Source of the DNA: Microbacterium aerolatum
Lineage (GTDB): Bacteria > Actinomycetota > Actinomycetes > Actinomycetales > Microbacteriaceae
Assembly (NCBI RefSeq): GCF_007988825.1
Contig: NZ_BJUW01000001.1
Span: 124,001-188,000 of the forward strand
DNA length: 64,000 nucleotides
Reading direction: 5' to 3'
Position 1 is the stretch's first letter. Each line of letters opens with the position of its first letter. The notes below the pieces were generated by a model that searched no databases, was not told where the DNA came from, and saw only the letters and a list, made by a program, of their open reading frames with translations. This document shows positions 27,206 to 36,243 of the stretch, one piece after another. A program made the position numbers and the translations under genes.

Positions 27206-28507
27206 TCACTCCTGCGCGCGCAGCGTCGGGATGACACCGGTGTTGGCCGCATCGATGCTCTCCCGCCACGAACGCGACTGCCCGGCGCGCAGCGCGCACA
27301 GCACGAGCATGAACCAGCCGGCGCCGGCGAGCGTGAAGCTCTCGAACATCGAGTCGACCGCGAGGGTCACCAGCACGAGCGGCGTCCACGCGTAGACCAC
27401 GGATCGCCGTGCGCTCGCCACGAGCCACGACCGGACCAGCGCGACTCCGCCCAGCAGGAGGAACAGCAGCAGGCCGACGATCCCGAGCTGCAGCAGCACG
27501 TCGAAGTATGCGTTCAGCGCCGTCTCGTGACGGTCGTCCAGCAGATAGTTGATGTACGTGAAGGGGTACTCACCGCGCTGCCACGGCCCGAACCAGCCCC
27601 AGCCCTGGAGCGGCTTGACCGCCACGAAATCGAGGATCTGGTTCCACAGGTCCGCGCGGGTGGAGAAGTCGGAGCCCGCGCCCATCCACGCGATGATCTG
27701 GTGCCGAAACACGAAGGCCACCCCGAGTGCCGCGGCGACCAGCGCTCCCAGCATCCACTGCACGAAGTTGCGGCGCCGGGACGGTGTATGGCGCACGATG
27801 GTGAGGGCCAGCGTCACGACGCCGACGGCGAAGGCGAGCACGAGCACGGTCGGCGACGCCGACAGGAGCGCGAGGAAACCTGCCAGCCCGATCGAGGGAA
27901 TGGCGATGGGAGCGGCCAGCGACTGCGTGCGCCACTCGATCACGAACGTGATCAGTGCGATGACGGCGATGAACCCGAGCATGTTGCGGGTGCCGAACAG
28001 GCCCTGGATCGGACCGCCGATCGCCAGGTTCCCCTCCACGTCGAGGAACAGGATCGGAACGTCCAGCAGGATGCCGGACAGGATCTCGACCCCGAGCGAC
28101 AGGGCGAGCATGACGCGAAGCGTGTCGCCGATCGCCCGCACGGTCTGGAGCGTGTCGCGGATGTGTCCGATCGTGATCGCCAGCAGCGCGAAGCCCAGCA
28201 GCCAGAGCCAGCCCGTGAACGTATCGGCCCTGTCCGTCGTCCACAGGATGCTGATCAGCGCGAGCAGCAGGAACATCAGCAGCGACGTCGGCGCGATGCG
28301 CAGCAGCGAGAGTTCCTCGCGTCGCACGAACAGGATCGCGACGCCCAGGATGCCGAGGATCATGATGATCGTCGCGAACGTCATGGCCGACGTCATCCGC
28401 TCGATCGCGAAGGAGCCGAACGTGGCGCCGAGTGCGGTGAGCGTGTAGGCGCGCGCCATCTCGACGGAGCCGAGCAGCCGGCTGAGGCGAGCCTGGGAGG
28501 TGGTCAC
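27206..28507 (-). CDS. O-antigen polymerase/ligase-type membrane protein
   Basis: The protein has 433 residues with about 11-12 hydrophobic segments. A central periplasmic-type loop contains LFGTRNMLGF and, later, FSTRADLWNQILDFVAVKPLQGWGWFGPW. The second has the R-x4-W and G-x-G-W pattern of the Wzy/WaaL superfamily. The N-terminal ATG overlaps the stop of a second protein of the same family (ATGA at 28504-28507), so two related enzymes are produced together. Roles could be polymerisation of repeat units or transfer to a wall acceptor. Which is the polymerase and which the ligase is unknown. Confidence 0.75.
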   Translation of the reverse strand: MTTSQARLSRLLGSVEMARAYTLTALGATFGSFAIERMTSAMTFATIIMILGILGVAILFVRREELSLLRIAPTSLLMFLLLALISILWTTDRADTFTGWLWLLGFALLAITIGHIRDTLQTVRAIGDTLRVMLALSLGVEILSGILLDVPILFLDVEGNLAIGGPIQGLFGTRNMLGFIAVIALITFVIEWRTQSLAAPIAIPSIGLAGFLALLSASPTVLVLAFAVGVVTLALTIVRHTPSRRRNFVQWMLGALVAAALGVAFVFRHQIIAWMGAGSDFSTRADLWNQILDFVAVKPLQGWGWFGPWQRGEYPFTYINYLLDDRHETALNAYFDVLLQLGIVGLLLFLLLGGVALVRSWLVASARRSVVYAWTPLVLVTLAVDSMFESFTLAGAGWFMLVLCALRAGQSRSWRESIDAANTGVIPTLRAQE

Positions 28508-29925
28508 GGGATGCGCCGAGCCTCGCGGCCGCGATCGGTGACGCGGGCTTTCTCGCTGAGCCCCACGCCGATCAGCGGCACGGCCTTGATCTTGAATGAG
28601 AACAGCACCAGCAGCATCCAGCCCCAGAGCATGATCGGCGTCGACTCGGCGAGTCCCTGGACGAGCAGGACGACGGTGAACAGGGCGGGCAGCAGGGTCA
28701 GCGGCGAGTAGGGGCGGTCGGCACGCAGATCCCAGCGCGGGCGATCAGCAGCGAAGAACCACGACCGCCACAGCAGGCTGAGGTATGCGGCGGCCATCAG
28801 GACGACACCGAGCACCCCGAGCTGCATGAGCACGTCGAGCCACATGTTGTGGGCGTGGAACACCGTGATCCCGTGGTCGACGATCCATTGGTCGAACGCG
28901 GGATCGGTCGGGATCCAGGGGCTCGAGAAGCCGTTGCCGAAGATCGGATGCTGCGCGGCACGCTCCAGCACCTTGGTCCAGACGAGGTCGGTGCGGCCCG
29001 TGAGATCGGCCCCGCGACCCAGCGCGGTGAACAGCGGCTCCCTGAAGACGACGAGCGCGACGATGGCCACGGCGACGATCCCGCCGCAGATCGCATAGAT
29101 GCGTGTCCTCCCGCCCGGGGTGCGCGTGCGCCGGATGAGGATGGCCACCAGAAGCACGACGGCCGCGGCGAGGGCGCACAGGTACGCGGTCGCCGACGAC
29201 GCGCGGAACATCAGATACGCCGCGAGCAGTGTCCAGAGTGCATGTGTGACGCGCCAGCGCGCACGCATCGCGATCTGGATGCCGAACGTGATGATCGCGA
29301 ACAGGCAGATGATCGCGAGCATGTTCGAGTTTCCGACGATGCCCTGGATGCGGCCGCCGTCGAGGAGGTTCTCGCGAACCCAGTACCAGTGCGGATCGAC
29401 ATCCCCTACGGGGAGTGTCACGAAGTTCGGCAGCAGCGGATGCTGGAGCACCACGGCGACCAGCAGTTCCAGCGCGAGCGACAGCCCGACGATCCATTTG
29501 AAGGCCGCGGCGAGCGAGCGCACGATCTCATGCCAGCTCAGTGCGTGGGCGAGCAGCAGCGCGTTCACGGTCACCGCGCCGAGGAGCGTCCAGGTGATCA
29601 GGGTGGGCAGTCGCCACTGCGACCACGCCACCGAGACCAGCGCGAGCACGACGTACCCGAGCGCCGCCCACGGCAGGCGTCGCCATGCGAACGGCTGCGG
29701 CTGGTTCTTCGCGATCAGGGGGATGCCGATTCCCAGGGCCGCGAGCAGGAAGACGACCATCACGGCACCCGCGCCGTACGGCCCCACCAGGTTGTACACG
29801 GCAGAGTGCGCGAAGACGGCGAACAGCACCAGGGTCGCATAACCGCGCAGCAGCAGATGCCCCGTCGACTCGCGCTCCGGCGCGGTGGGCGGGGCTGCCA
29901 CGGGATGCTTCGTGTACTGCGCCAT
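28504..29925 (-). CDS. O-antigen polymerase/ligase-type membrane protein, second copy
   Basis: The protein has 473 residues with 11-12 hydrophobic segments. Its loops include RIQGIVGNSNMLAII, and LTGRTDLVWTKVLERAAQHP followed by IFGNGFSSPW. These match the R-x-L-W and G-x-G pattern of its neighbour. A HAHNMWLDVLMQLGVLG segment is the conserved histidine helix of the WaaL/Wzy group. The start was set at ATG 29925, which has TAGCCT seven nt upstream; a longer reading to ~30021 would run across the promoter region. The two copies are diverged in sequence, so the duplication is old. Confidence 0.78.
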   Translation of the reverse strand: MAQYTKHPVAAPPTAPERESTGHLLLRGYATLVLFAVFAHSAVYNLVGPYGAGAVMVVFLLAALGIGIPLIAKNQPQPFAWRRLPWAALGYVVLALVSVAWSQWRLPTLITWTLLGAVTVNALLLAHALSWHEIVRSLAAAFKWIVGLSLALELLVAVVLQHPLLPNFVTLPVGDVDPHWYWVRENLLDGGRIQGIVGNSNMLAIICLFAIITFGIQIAMRARWRVTHALWTLLAAYLMFRASSATAYLCALAAAVVLLVAILIRRTRTPGGRTRIYAICGGIVAVAIVALVVFREPLFTALGRGADLTGRTDLVWTKVLERAAQHPIFGNGFSSPWIPTDPAFDQWIVDHGITVFHAHNMWLDVLMQLGVLGVVLMAAAYLSLLWRSWFFAADRPRWDLRADRPYSPLTLLPALFTVVLLVQGLAESTPIMLWGWMLLVLFSFKIKAVPLIGVGLSEKARVTDRGREARRIP

Positions 29926-29932
29926 CGGAATC

Positions 29933-29938
29933 AGGCTA
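29933..29938 (-). promoter_or_regulatory. Leaderless-type -10 box for the polymerase/ligase operon
   Basis: On the minus strand TAGCCT ends 7 nt before ATG 29925. It faces away from the manA promoter box 70 bp distant. Confidence 0.45.
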
Positions 29939-30007
29939 CCGCGCGGAGCCCCGCATACCCCTGTCCCGCTGCGGACATGCCGGACAGGGGCTGTCGCAGG
30001 GCATCGG

Positions 30008-30013
30008 TACGCT
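30008..30013 (+). promoter_or_regulatory. Leaderless-type -10 box for manA
   Basis: TACGCT ends 6 nt before ATG 30020. There is no ribosome binding site before this ATG, which supports a leaderless start and the choice of 30020 over longer readings. Confidence 0.45.
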
Positions 30014-30019
30014 GGGCCC

Positions 30020-31147
30020 ATGCTGCTGAGCCTGTCGAACGCCCCCCGTGACTACGCCTGGGGATCTCCCACTCTTCTCGCCGCATTGGAGGGGCGAGAA
30101 CCGTCGGGCGCCCCGGAGGCCGAGGTCTGGTTCGGCGACCACCCCGGGGACCCCGCCGACGTCGAGGACGGCACGACGCTGGATGCCGTGACCGGCGGCA
30201 CGCTCCCGTACCTGCTGAAGCTGCTCGCCGCCGCAGACCCGCTCTCGATCCAGGTGCACCCCACCGTCGCACAGGCACGCGACGGCTGGGCTCGCGAGGC
30301 CGGACTCGCGAGCGACGATCCGCACCGCAACTACCGGGACGCCAATCACAAGCCCGAGCTGATCGTCGCCCTCAGCGATCGCTTCGAGGCGCTCGGTGGC
30401 CTCCGACCGGTGGCCGACAGCCTGCGGCTGATCGAAGCGCTCGGATCGTCGCGCGGCGTCACGGCGCTGCGCGAGCGCCTGAGCGGCGAAGGCGACGTGC
30501 TGCGCGACGCCATCGCCTGGCTGCTCTCGGGAACCGCCCAGCCGGAGGTCGACGAGATCATCGCCGCGGTTTCGAGTGCGACCTCGGATGAGTTCGCCGC
30601 CGAGCTGGATGCCGTGCGGGCGATCGCGGAGCGCAACCCAGGGGATCCGGGTGTCGTGGTGGCTCTGCTGATGAACTTCATCGTCCTGCGCCGCGGTGAG
30701 GGCATCTTCCTGCGCGCAGGACTTCTGCATGCCTACGTCTCGGGGCTGGGCGTGGAGATCATGGCCGCGAGCGACAACGTCCTGCGCGGAGGCCTCACGC
30801 CCAAGCACATCGACGTGCCGGAGCTGCTGTCCGTGCTCGACACGACCCCTGGAACCGTGCCGGTGCTTCGCCCGGCGGACTCGGGATCGGTGACGTCGTA
30901 TCCGGTCGAGGTGACCGACTTCGCGCTGCGCCGCGTCGCGCTCGACGGGACGCCGGTCACGATCGACGCGGCGGGGCCGACGATCGTGCTGGGCACAGGC
31001 GGAGACGTGAGCATCGAAGGTGCGGATGCCGTCGCACGAGCGCTCCCCGTCGGCAAAGCGGTCTTCGCCACGGCGGACGAGACGCAGCTGGTCCTCTCCG
31101 GAAGGGGAGAGGCTTTCGTGGCGCAGCCGGGATCAGTCGTCGAATAA
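30020..31147 (+). CDS. manA: Mannose-6-phosphate isomerase, class I
   Basis: The protein has 375 residues. Zinc and active-site motifs are IQVHPTVAQARDGWA (QVHP), YRDANHKPELIVALSDRFEAL (NHKPE) and RAGLLHAYVSGLGVEIMAASDNVLRGGLT, where H-A-Y and SDNVLR-GLTPK are the signature. It interconverts fructose-6-phosphate and mannose-6-phosphate, feeding GDP-mannose for glycans. In mycobacteria manA lies near whiB2 and DUF3499, as it does here, so this is a conserved neighbourhood. It is transcribed divergently from the polymerase/ligase genes. Confidence 0.93.
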   Translation: MLLSLSNAPRDYAWGSPTLLAALEGREPSGAPEAEVWFGDHPGDPADVEDGTTLDAVTGGTLPYLLKLLAAADPLSIQVHPTVAQARDGWAREAGLASDDPHRNYRDANHKPELIVALSDRFEALGGLRPVADSLRLIEALGSSRGVTALRERLSGEGDVLRDAIAWLLSGTAQPEVDEIIAAVSSATSDEFAAELDAVRAIAERNPGDPGVVVALLMNFIVLRRGEGIFLRAGLLHAYVSGLGVEIMAASDNVLRGGLTPKHIDVPELLSVLDTTPGTVPVLRPADSGSVTSYPVEVTDFALRRVALDGTPVTIDAAGPTIVLGTGGDVSIEGADAVARALPVGKAVFATADETQLVLSGRGEAFVAQPGSVVE

Positions 31148-31163
31148 AGCTTCGAAGCACCTC

Positions 31164-31193
31164 TTGACAAGGTTCGTTCATATGTTCTAAACT
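31164..31193 (+). promoter_or_regulatory. Strong promoter with leaderless start for the HNH gene
   Basis: A perfect -35 TTGACA (31164-31169) is followed by 18 bp and TAAACT (31188-31193), with the ATG 6 nt later at 31200. It is the best sigma-70-like promoter in the window. Confidence 0.75.
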
Positions 31194-31199
31194 GGATGC

Positions 31200-32576
31200 A
31201 TGCCAACGTTGACAGCCTCAGCTCCGCCTGACAGGGCTGAGCGACGCATGTCCGAGTGGCTGGAACTTCAGGCCGAGAAGGCGCGGTTGCATGCGCGTGA
31301 GGCCGAGTTGCTGTGCGCGGCGTTCGGCGAGGCGCTGGATGAGCGGGAGTCGCGCGTCGGCGCTGACGACATGCGTGACATCCCGATTCGTTCTCTGACC
31401 GCCGAGTACAGCGCGGCCGGGCGTATCTCGTCACGGACCATGGAGTCAGCGATGTGGAACGCGCATGTGCTGGTGTCGGAGTTCCCGGTGACGTTCCAGG
31501 CGCTTCAGGATGCGCGGATCAGCCCGACGCATGCGCGCATCATCACGGACGCCGGCGCCAGGATCGATGACCAGGAGAAGCGGTTCGCCTACGAGCTCGC
31601 CGCGGTCGATTATGCGTCGGGGGAGAGTCCGAACCGTGTCCGTTCGGTGACGCGGATGCTGGCGGCAAAGCATGGTGATGTGAAGTTCGAGGAGCAGCGC
31701 AAGGCAGCGCATGACCACCGGGCGGCATGGATCGATGACTTCGACGACGGTTCGGCCCTGATACACATCCTCACCTCGTCGGTGCTCGCGCACGCGGCGA
31801 TGGATCGTGCGAGTCAGCTGGCCCGGTTGGCGAAGGATCCGCACTCTTCTGAGCGCACCCCGGTACTCGGCGAGGTCGAGAAGCACCCGGCGACGATCGA
31901 GGACGAGGACCTCATCCCGGAAGAGCTCGTGCTCGGGCCCGACGGGCTCGGCGCGGACGGCGAGTCGCTGGCGGATGCCCCGCACGATGACCCCCGGACG
32001 ATGGATCAGGCTCGGGTCGACGTCATGATCGACCTGCTGCTCGCCGCGGCGGCCGAGAGCGTCGCCGCATCCGGTGCTGAGGCGATCAGGGGACGGGTGC
32101 AGGTCACGCTTCCCGCTGCGGTACTCGCCGGAGCGTCGGATGCTCCGGCCGACCTGGCCGGATGCGGCCCGGTCGATGCGGATCTCATCCGTGAGATCGC
32201 CGGACTGTCTCCCGGATGGGATCGGTTGTATATCGACGAGTGCTCCGGGATGGTCACGGCGACCGACCGGTACCGGCCGACGGCCGAGATGCGCCGGTAT
32301 CTGCGCGCCCGTGATGGGCGGTGCCGGTTCCCAGGGTGTGCGGCATCGGTTTTGCGCTGCGATCTCGACCACACCGAGGAATACAGCAGGGGCGGCGTGA
32401 CCGCATGCGGCAACCTCGGTCATCTGTGCCGACGGCACCACTCCCTCAAACATCCCGACGTCGACTCGAAGCACAGGTGGCGCGCCCGACAACTCCCCGG
32501 CGGGCGTATCGAATGGACCAGCCCGCACGGTCGGGTCTTCGTCGACCACCCCCAGCCACGCGTCCACTTCACCTGA
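31200..32576 (+). CDS. DUF222 / 13E12-type HNH endonuclease-domain protein
   Basis: The protein has 458 residues. The first ~300 form the helical DUF222 region, and the C-terminus holds an HNH domain: RCRFPGCAASVLRCDLDHTE, then GGVTACGNLGHLCRRHHSL. The paired cysteines (C-x4-C, later C-x3-H) would bind zinc, and the D-H pair with the final H is the nuclease site. Such genes are present in many copies in Microbacteriaceae and mycobacteria, with no settled role. It sits between manA and whiB2, which are close together in mycobacteria, so it is probably an insertion. No repeats flank it. Confidence 0.85.
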   Translation: MPTLTASAPPDRAERRMSEWLELQAEKARLHAREAELLCAAFGEALDERESRVGADDMRDIPIRSLTAEYSAAGRISSRTMESAMWNAHVLVSEFPVTFQALQDARISPTHARIITDAGARIDDQEKRFAYELAAVDYASGESPNRVRSVTRMLAAKHGDVKFEEQRKAAHDHRAAWIDDFDDGSALIHILTSSVLAHAAMDRASQLARLAKDPHSSERTPVLGEVEKHPATIEDEDLIPEELVLGPDGLGADGESLADAPHDDPRTMDQARVDVMIDLLLAAAAESVAASGAEAIRGRVQVTLPAAVLAGASDAPADLAGCGPVDADLIREIAGLSPGWDRLYIDECSGMVTATDRYRPTAEMRRYLRARDGRCRFPGCAASVLRCDLDHTEEYSRGGVTACGNLGHLCRRHHSLKHPDVDSKHRWRARQLPGGRIEWTSPHGRVFVDHPQPRVHFT

Positions 32577-32669
32577 TCGCGATGGCGCTCGCGCAAAGCG
32601 ATCTGACGCGACACGCCGATGACACGCCGTGAACTTTCAATATCCGCTTGAGGGTTTACGATCTGCGAC

Positions 32670-32700
32670 TTGACCGGATCGAATGACACGGGTGTAATTA
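32670..32700 (+). promoter_or_regulatory. Possible whiB2 promoter
   Basis: TTGACC (32670-32675) is followed after 18-19 bp by GTAATT/TAATTA (32694-32700). The 171 bp before whiB2 holds nothing else recognisable, and the leader to ATG 32748 is about 40 nt, which differs from the leaderless genes nearby. Confidence 0.35.
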
Positions 32701-32747
32701 GTGATGCACGGCCCAGCGGGGGGCAATATAAGGGCAAGGAGAACGAT

Positions 32748-33068
32748 ATGACGGGTTACCGTTCCGACGTTCCCGAGAACTGGTTTGTCGATCCGGTCAA
32801 TCTCGGGGTTCCCGGGGTCAGGCGACCCGATCATGACGAAGACACCGCGCTCGCGTGGCAGACCGATGCGCTCTGCTCTCAGACCGACCCTGAGGCGTTC
32901 TTCCCCGAGAAGGGCGGCTCCACCCGCGATGCCAAGCGCATCTGCTCGTCGTGCGATGTCCGCGGTGAATGCCTGGAGTACGCGCTCAACAACGACGAGC
33001 GTTTCGGCATCTGGGGCGGGCTCAGCGAGCGCGAGCGTCGCAAGCTCAAGCGCCAGGCCGCGGGCTGA
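32748..33068 (+). CDS. whiB2: WhiB-family iron-sulfur regulator, WhiB2/WhmD type
   Basis: The protein has 106 residues. Four conserved cysteines, in ALCSQTDPEAFFPEKGGS and RICSSCDVRGECLEYAL, form the [4Fe-4S] cluster site (C-x28-C-x2-C-x5-C style). The turn FGIWGGLSERERRKL gives the basic C-terminal DNA-binding helix. The PEAFFPEKGGSTRDAKRIC region is characteristic of WhiB2/WhmD, an essential septation regulator in mycobacteria and Streptomyces (WhiB). ATG 32748 has a good ribosome binding site AAGGAG (32736-32741) six nt upstream, so longer readings are rejected. Confidence 0.9.
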   Translation: MTGYRSDVPENWFVDPVNLGVPGVRRPDHDEDTALAWQTDALCSQTDPEAFFPEKGGSTRDAKRICSSCDVRGECLEYALNNDERFGIWGGLSERERRKLKRQAAG

Positions 33069-33129
33069 CGGCTCGCATAGCTTCCCGGCCACGCCGAGTG
33101 CGCTGACGACGGCGAGCGGACCCAGAGCA

Positions 33130-33135
33130 TAGGCT
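33130..33135 (+). promoter_or_regulatory. Leaderless-type -10 box for the large GT2 gene
   Basis: TAGGCT lies 9 nt before ATG 33145, and no ribosome binding site is seen between them. Confidence 0.35.
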
Positions 33136-33144
33136 GACCAGGCC

Positions 33145-36100
33145 ATGCCAACCCGAGTCCATGCCATCATCGTCGCGCGTCCAGGCCCTTCATCTCGTGC
33201 GCAACTGCTGCGAACACTCGATGCGCTGACGCTGCAGACTCAGCGCCCCGACGCCGTCACTCTGGTCGTCTGCGGGGACGGCACCGCCGCCAGGGAGAGC
33301 GACGCCGTCGCACGCATCGTCGAGGGCATCATCGAGGCTCGCAGCAGCACGTCGTTCGCCGCGGCCGTGAGGCTGGCGATGCCCCGCGTCGCCGAGGGGG
33401 CGGCCGTATGGCTGCTCGCGCAGGACTCCGCGCCGCACCCGCACGCGCTCGCCCAGCTCGCCGGGGCACTCGAACGATCTCCATCCGCGGCGATCGCCGC
33501 GCCCAAGCTCGTCGACGTCGACAACGAGAGAGAGCTCGTCTCGCTCGGAGTGACCATGACGAGGCTCGGCCGTTCCGTCGACCTCGTCGCGGGGGAGCTC
33601 GACCAGAATCAGCACGACGGGCGCGACGACGCGCTCGGCGCGGACATCCGCGGAATGCTCGTCCGCGGCGAAGTGCGCGAGCGCCTCCTTCCCGACCCCG
33701 CACTCGCAGGAGCCGACGAAGGCCTCGACCTGGGCGTGCGCGCGCGACTGGGCGGCGGCCGCGTCGCCCTCGCCCCGAACGCACGCATCTCCGTGAGCCC
33801 GGACGGCCCCGCGGCGCTGCCACAGGGCGCGGCGCAGCGGGCGTACGTCACGCGTGTCGCTCAACTGCATCGCCGCCTCGCCTACGCGCCGGCACCGGTG
33901 GTCCCGCTGCACTGGCTGACCCTGCTGCCGCTGGCACTGTGGCGCACGATCGTGCACCTGATCGGCAAGCGCCCTGCCGCCGTCCTCCCCGAATGGGGAG
34001 CAGCCTTCGCGGAGATGGTGAAGTTCGGCGGGGTGGCCCGGTCTCGGCGCGGCATCCGCGCTTTGCGGACAGCGTCATGGGCGAGCATCGCACCGCTGCG
34101 CATCACTCGCGGACAGCTGCGCCGCCGGCTCGATGACGGTCACGGCAGCGAGGGCGGGGCGGTCAGCGAGCTCAACTTCTTCTCCGGCGGCGGTGCCTGG
34201 GCCGTCCTCGGCGCGCTCGTCGTCAGCGCTGCGGCCTTCACGTCCCTGCTCGCGTGGCCCGCGATCGGCGGAGGCGCGCTGCTTCCGCTGCGCGACACCG
34301 TCGCAGCACTGTGGGAGGACGCCGCCTGGGGGCAGCGCGGCCTCGGCATCGACCTGATCGGCCCCGCCGACCCGTTCGCCGGCGTGATCGCCGTGATCGG
34401 ATCGATGTGGCCGGCAGCGCCCTCGTTCGCCATGGTGCTGCTCTGGCTGGCGGCGCTTCCGCTCGCCGTTCTGGGCGGCTGGTTCGCCGCCACGCGCCTC
34501 ACCGACCGCGGTGGCCTGCGCATCTTCGGCGGCGTCGCCTGGGCCCTCGCGCCGACCTTCCTCACCGCCCTGATCGAGGGGCGTCCGGCCGCGGTGCTGC
34601 TGCACCTGCTGCTGCCCTGGCTGTTCCACGCGGCCGTCGTGGCCCACCGGTCCTGGGGCGCCGCGGGGGCGGCATCCATCATCCTCGCCGCGGTGCTGGC
34701 GTGCGCGCCGTCGCTCGCGCCCGCCATCGCGCTGCTGTGGCTGCTCGCTCTGATCGTCGTCCTCTCGCGCGCCTGGTTCCACGGCGCCGTTCGACTGCTG
34801 TGGCTGCTCGTCCCGACGGCCGCGGTCTTCGCACCGCTGATCCTGAGGCAGGTCCAGCGCGGCGACCTCTGGGCCGTCTTCGCCGATCCGGGATTCCCGT
34901 GGGCCGGGCCCCAGGTCGCTGCCGACGCCATGGGGCGCCTCCTGCTGGCATCCGGATTCCCGACGGCCGACCTCGCAGGCTGGGCCGATGTCTTCGGCCC
35001 CGCTGTCGCCGCGTGGGCGCCGCTGCTGATCGTGCCCGTCGCCCTGCTCGCTCTCGCCGCGGCGGTCGCGCCGCGCTGGGGCGCCGGCATCACCCTTCTC
35101 GGCGTGGCCATGACCGGTCTCGCGACCGCCTTCATGGCCGTCGGCGTGATCGTCACCTTCGCACAGGGAGTGCCGGTCGAGATCTGGCCCGGCACCGGGC
35201 TCAGTCTTGCCTGGGTGGGACTGGTCGGCGCGGCCATCGTGACGCTCGATACGGCGATCACCATGCCGGGGCTGCGCGTCGCGGCCGTCACCGTCGCAGG
35301 ACTGTCGCTCGCGGTCTGCGCGGTTCCCGCGCTGACAGCACTGCATGCCGAGCGCGCGGTGCTCACCAACGGACCCGACAGCACCCTTCCCGCCTATGTC
35401 GCCGCCGAGGCGCGCGGCGACCGCGAGATCTCCACGCTCGTCCTCACGCCGCAGAATGACGGCGGTCTCGCGGTCGAGGTCGTGTGGGGAGCATCCGCGA
35501 CGCTCGGGGCACAGACCACCCTGCAGAGCACCGCGACAGAGCCGCCCGGCACCGACGCCAGCGCACTCGCCGTCGATCTGCTCTCGGCGCGCACCTTCGA
35601 TGCGCCCAGCGAGCTCGCCGCCCTCGGCATCCACTTCGTACTGCTGGATCAGGTCGACGGCGACGAATCCGACGTCGCACGCGCGTTCCGCATCGAAGCC
35701 GTCACGGCGCTGGATCAGCGCGCGGGCTTCGTGAAGGTCGGGGAGACCGACAAGGGCGTGCTGTGGCGGCTGAATGCGGAGCCCCGCGAGCGTGCGGAAC
35801 TCACCAGCGCGCAGGCGGGTACGGGACACACGGTCACGACCGTGATCCTCATCGTGCTGTTCGCGGCACTTCTGCTTGCGATCCCCACGAGGGCGTCCCG
35901 TCGCGCCGCGCGTGCTCAGTCACGCATCGTCGGTCGCTCGCCGGAGGAGCCGATCGTGCTCCCATCCCGCACGGAGCATCCGATCGTGCACGGCGAGGAC
36001 GAAGAGCCGACTGAGGACGAAGAGCCGGCCGAGGACGAAGAGCAGGCCGAGGACGAAGAGCCGGCAGAAGACGAAGAGCCGGCAGAAGACGAAGAGCCGG

Positions 36101-36243
36101 AAGAAGACGGCGACGCCGGTGAGGCCCCGGAGCACGACGACGCGATCGAGCCACCGGAACAGGACCAGCCCGACGAGCCGGAGCAGAACGCCTCTGACCT
36201 GCCACCCGAAGAGAACGCCGACGATCAGGAGAAGGACCGATGA
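33145..36243 (+). CDS. Large family 2 glycosyltransferase with membrane domain and acidic tail
   Basis: The protein has 1032 residues. The N-terminal ~240 form a GT2-like domain (HAIIVARPGPSSRAQLLRTL), but the usual DxD is replaced by LLAQDSAPHPHALA, so catalysis is uncertain. Residues ~345-730 hold about 12 hydrophobic segments, then a soluble outer domain (~730-900) and a last helix (TVTTVILIVLFAALLLAIPT). The final ~70 residues are acidic, with EDEEPA repeats. In actinobacteria this protein type is encoded with whiB2, DUF5719 and DUF3499 near manA. A role in wall glycan assembly is likely but not proven. Its stop overlaps the next ATG (ATGA). Confidence 0.72.
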   Translation: MPTRVHAIIVARPGPSSRAQLLRTLDALTLQTQRPDAVTLVVCGDGTAARESDAVARIVEGIIEARSSTSFAAAVRLAMPRVAEGAAVWLLAQDSAPHPHALAQLAGALERSPSAAIAAPKLVDVDNERELVSLGVTMTRLGRSVDLVAGELDQNQHDGRDDALGADIRGMLVRGEVRERLLPDPALAGADEGLDLGVRARLGGGRVALAPNARISVSPDGPAALPQGAAQRAYVTRVAQLHRRLAYAPAPVVPLHWLTLLPLALWRTIVHLIGKRPAAVLPEWGAAFAEMVKFGGVARSRRGIRALRTASWASIAPLRITRGQLRRRLDDGHGSEGGAVSELNFFSGGGAWAVLGALVVSAAAFTSLLAWPAIGGGALLPLRDTVAALWEDAAWGQRGLGIDLIGPADPFAGVIAVIGSMWPAAPSFAMVLLWLAALPLAVLGGWFAATRLTDRGGLRIFGGVAWALAPTFLTALIEGRPAAVLLHLLLPWLFHAAVVAHRSWGAAGAASIILAAVLACAPSLAPAIALLWLLALIVVLSRAWFHGAVRLLWLLVPTAAVFAPLILRQVQRGDLWAVFADPGFPWAGPQVAADAMGRLLLASGFPTADLAGWADVFGPAVAAWAPLLIVPVALLALAAAVAPRWGAGITLLGVAMTGLATAFMAVGVIVTFAQGVPVEIWPGTGLSLAWVGLVGAAIVTLDTAITMPGLRVAAVTVAGLSLAVCAVPALTALHAERAVLTNGPDSTLPAYVAAEARGDREISTLVLTPQNDGGLAVEVVWGASATLGAQTTLQSTATEPPGTDASALAVDLLSARTFDAPSELAALGIHFVLLDQVDGDESDVARAFRIEAVTALDQRAGFVKVGETDKGVLWRLNAEPRERAELTSAQAGTGHTVTTVILIVLFAALLLAIPTRASRRAARAQSRIVGRSPEEPIVLPSRTEHPIVHGEDEEPTEDEEPAEDEEQAEDEEPAEDEEPAEDEEPEEDGDAGEAPEHDDAIEPPEQDQPDEPEQNASDLPPEENADDQEKDR
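35995..36102 (+). repeat. Six tandem 18-bp repeats encoding EDEEPA-type hexapeptides
   Basis: Six consecutive 18-nt units read as EDEEPT, EDEEPA, EDEEQA, EDEEPA, EDEEPA and EDEEPE at the C-terminus of the large GT2 protein. Units differ by a few synonymous or single-residue changes, so copy number probably varies by slippage. The tail is cytoplasmic by topology if the last helix exits inward. Confidence 0.9.

Noticed and set aside
27194-28711. 505-residue plus-strand open frame across the O-antigen ligase-type gene
   Set aside because: Very hydrophilic, rich in Gln/Asp/Arg, and antisense to a clear membrane protein.
31149-31158. GCTTCGAAGC palindrome after manA
   Set aside because: The stem is only five bases with no loop or T-run; it is not a terminator, and it overlaps nothing regulatory.
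34075-35829. 584-residue minus-strand open frame inside the large GT2 gene
   Set aside because: It is a shadow of the GT2 membrane domain, with Arg/Gly/Asp-rich low-complexity sequence and no ribosome binding site.
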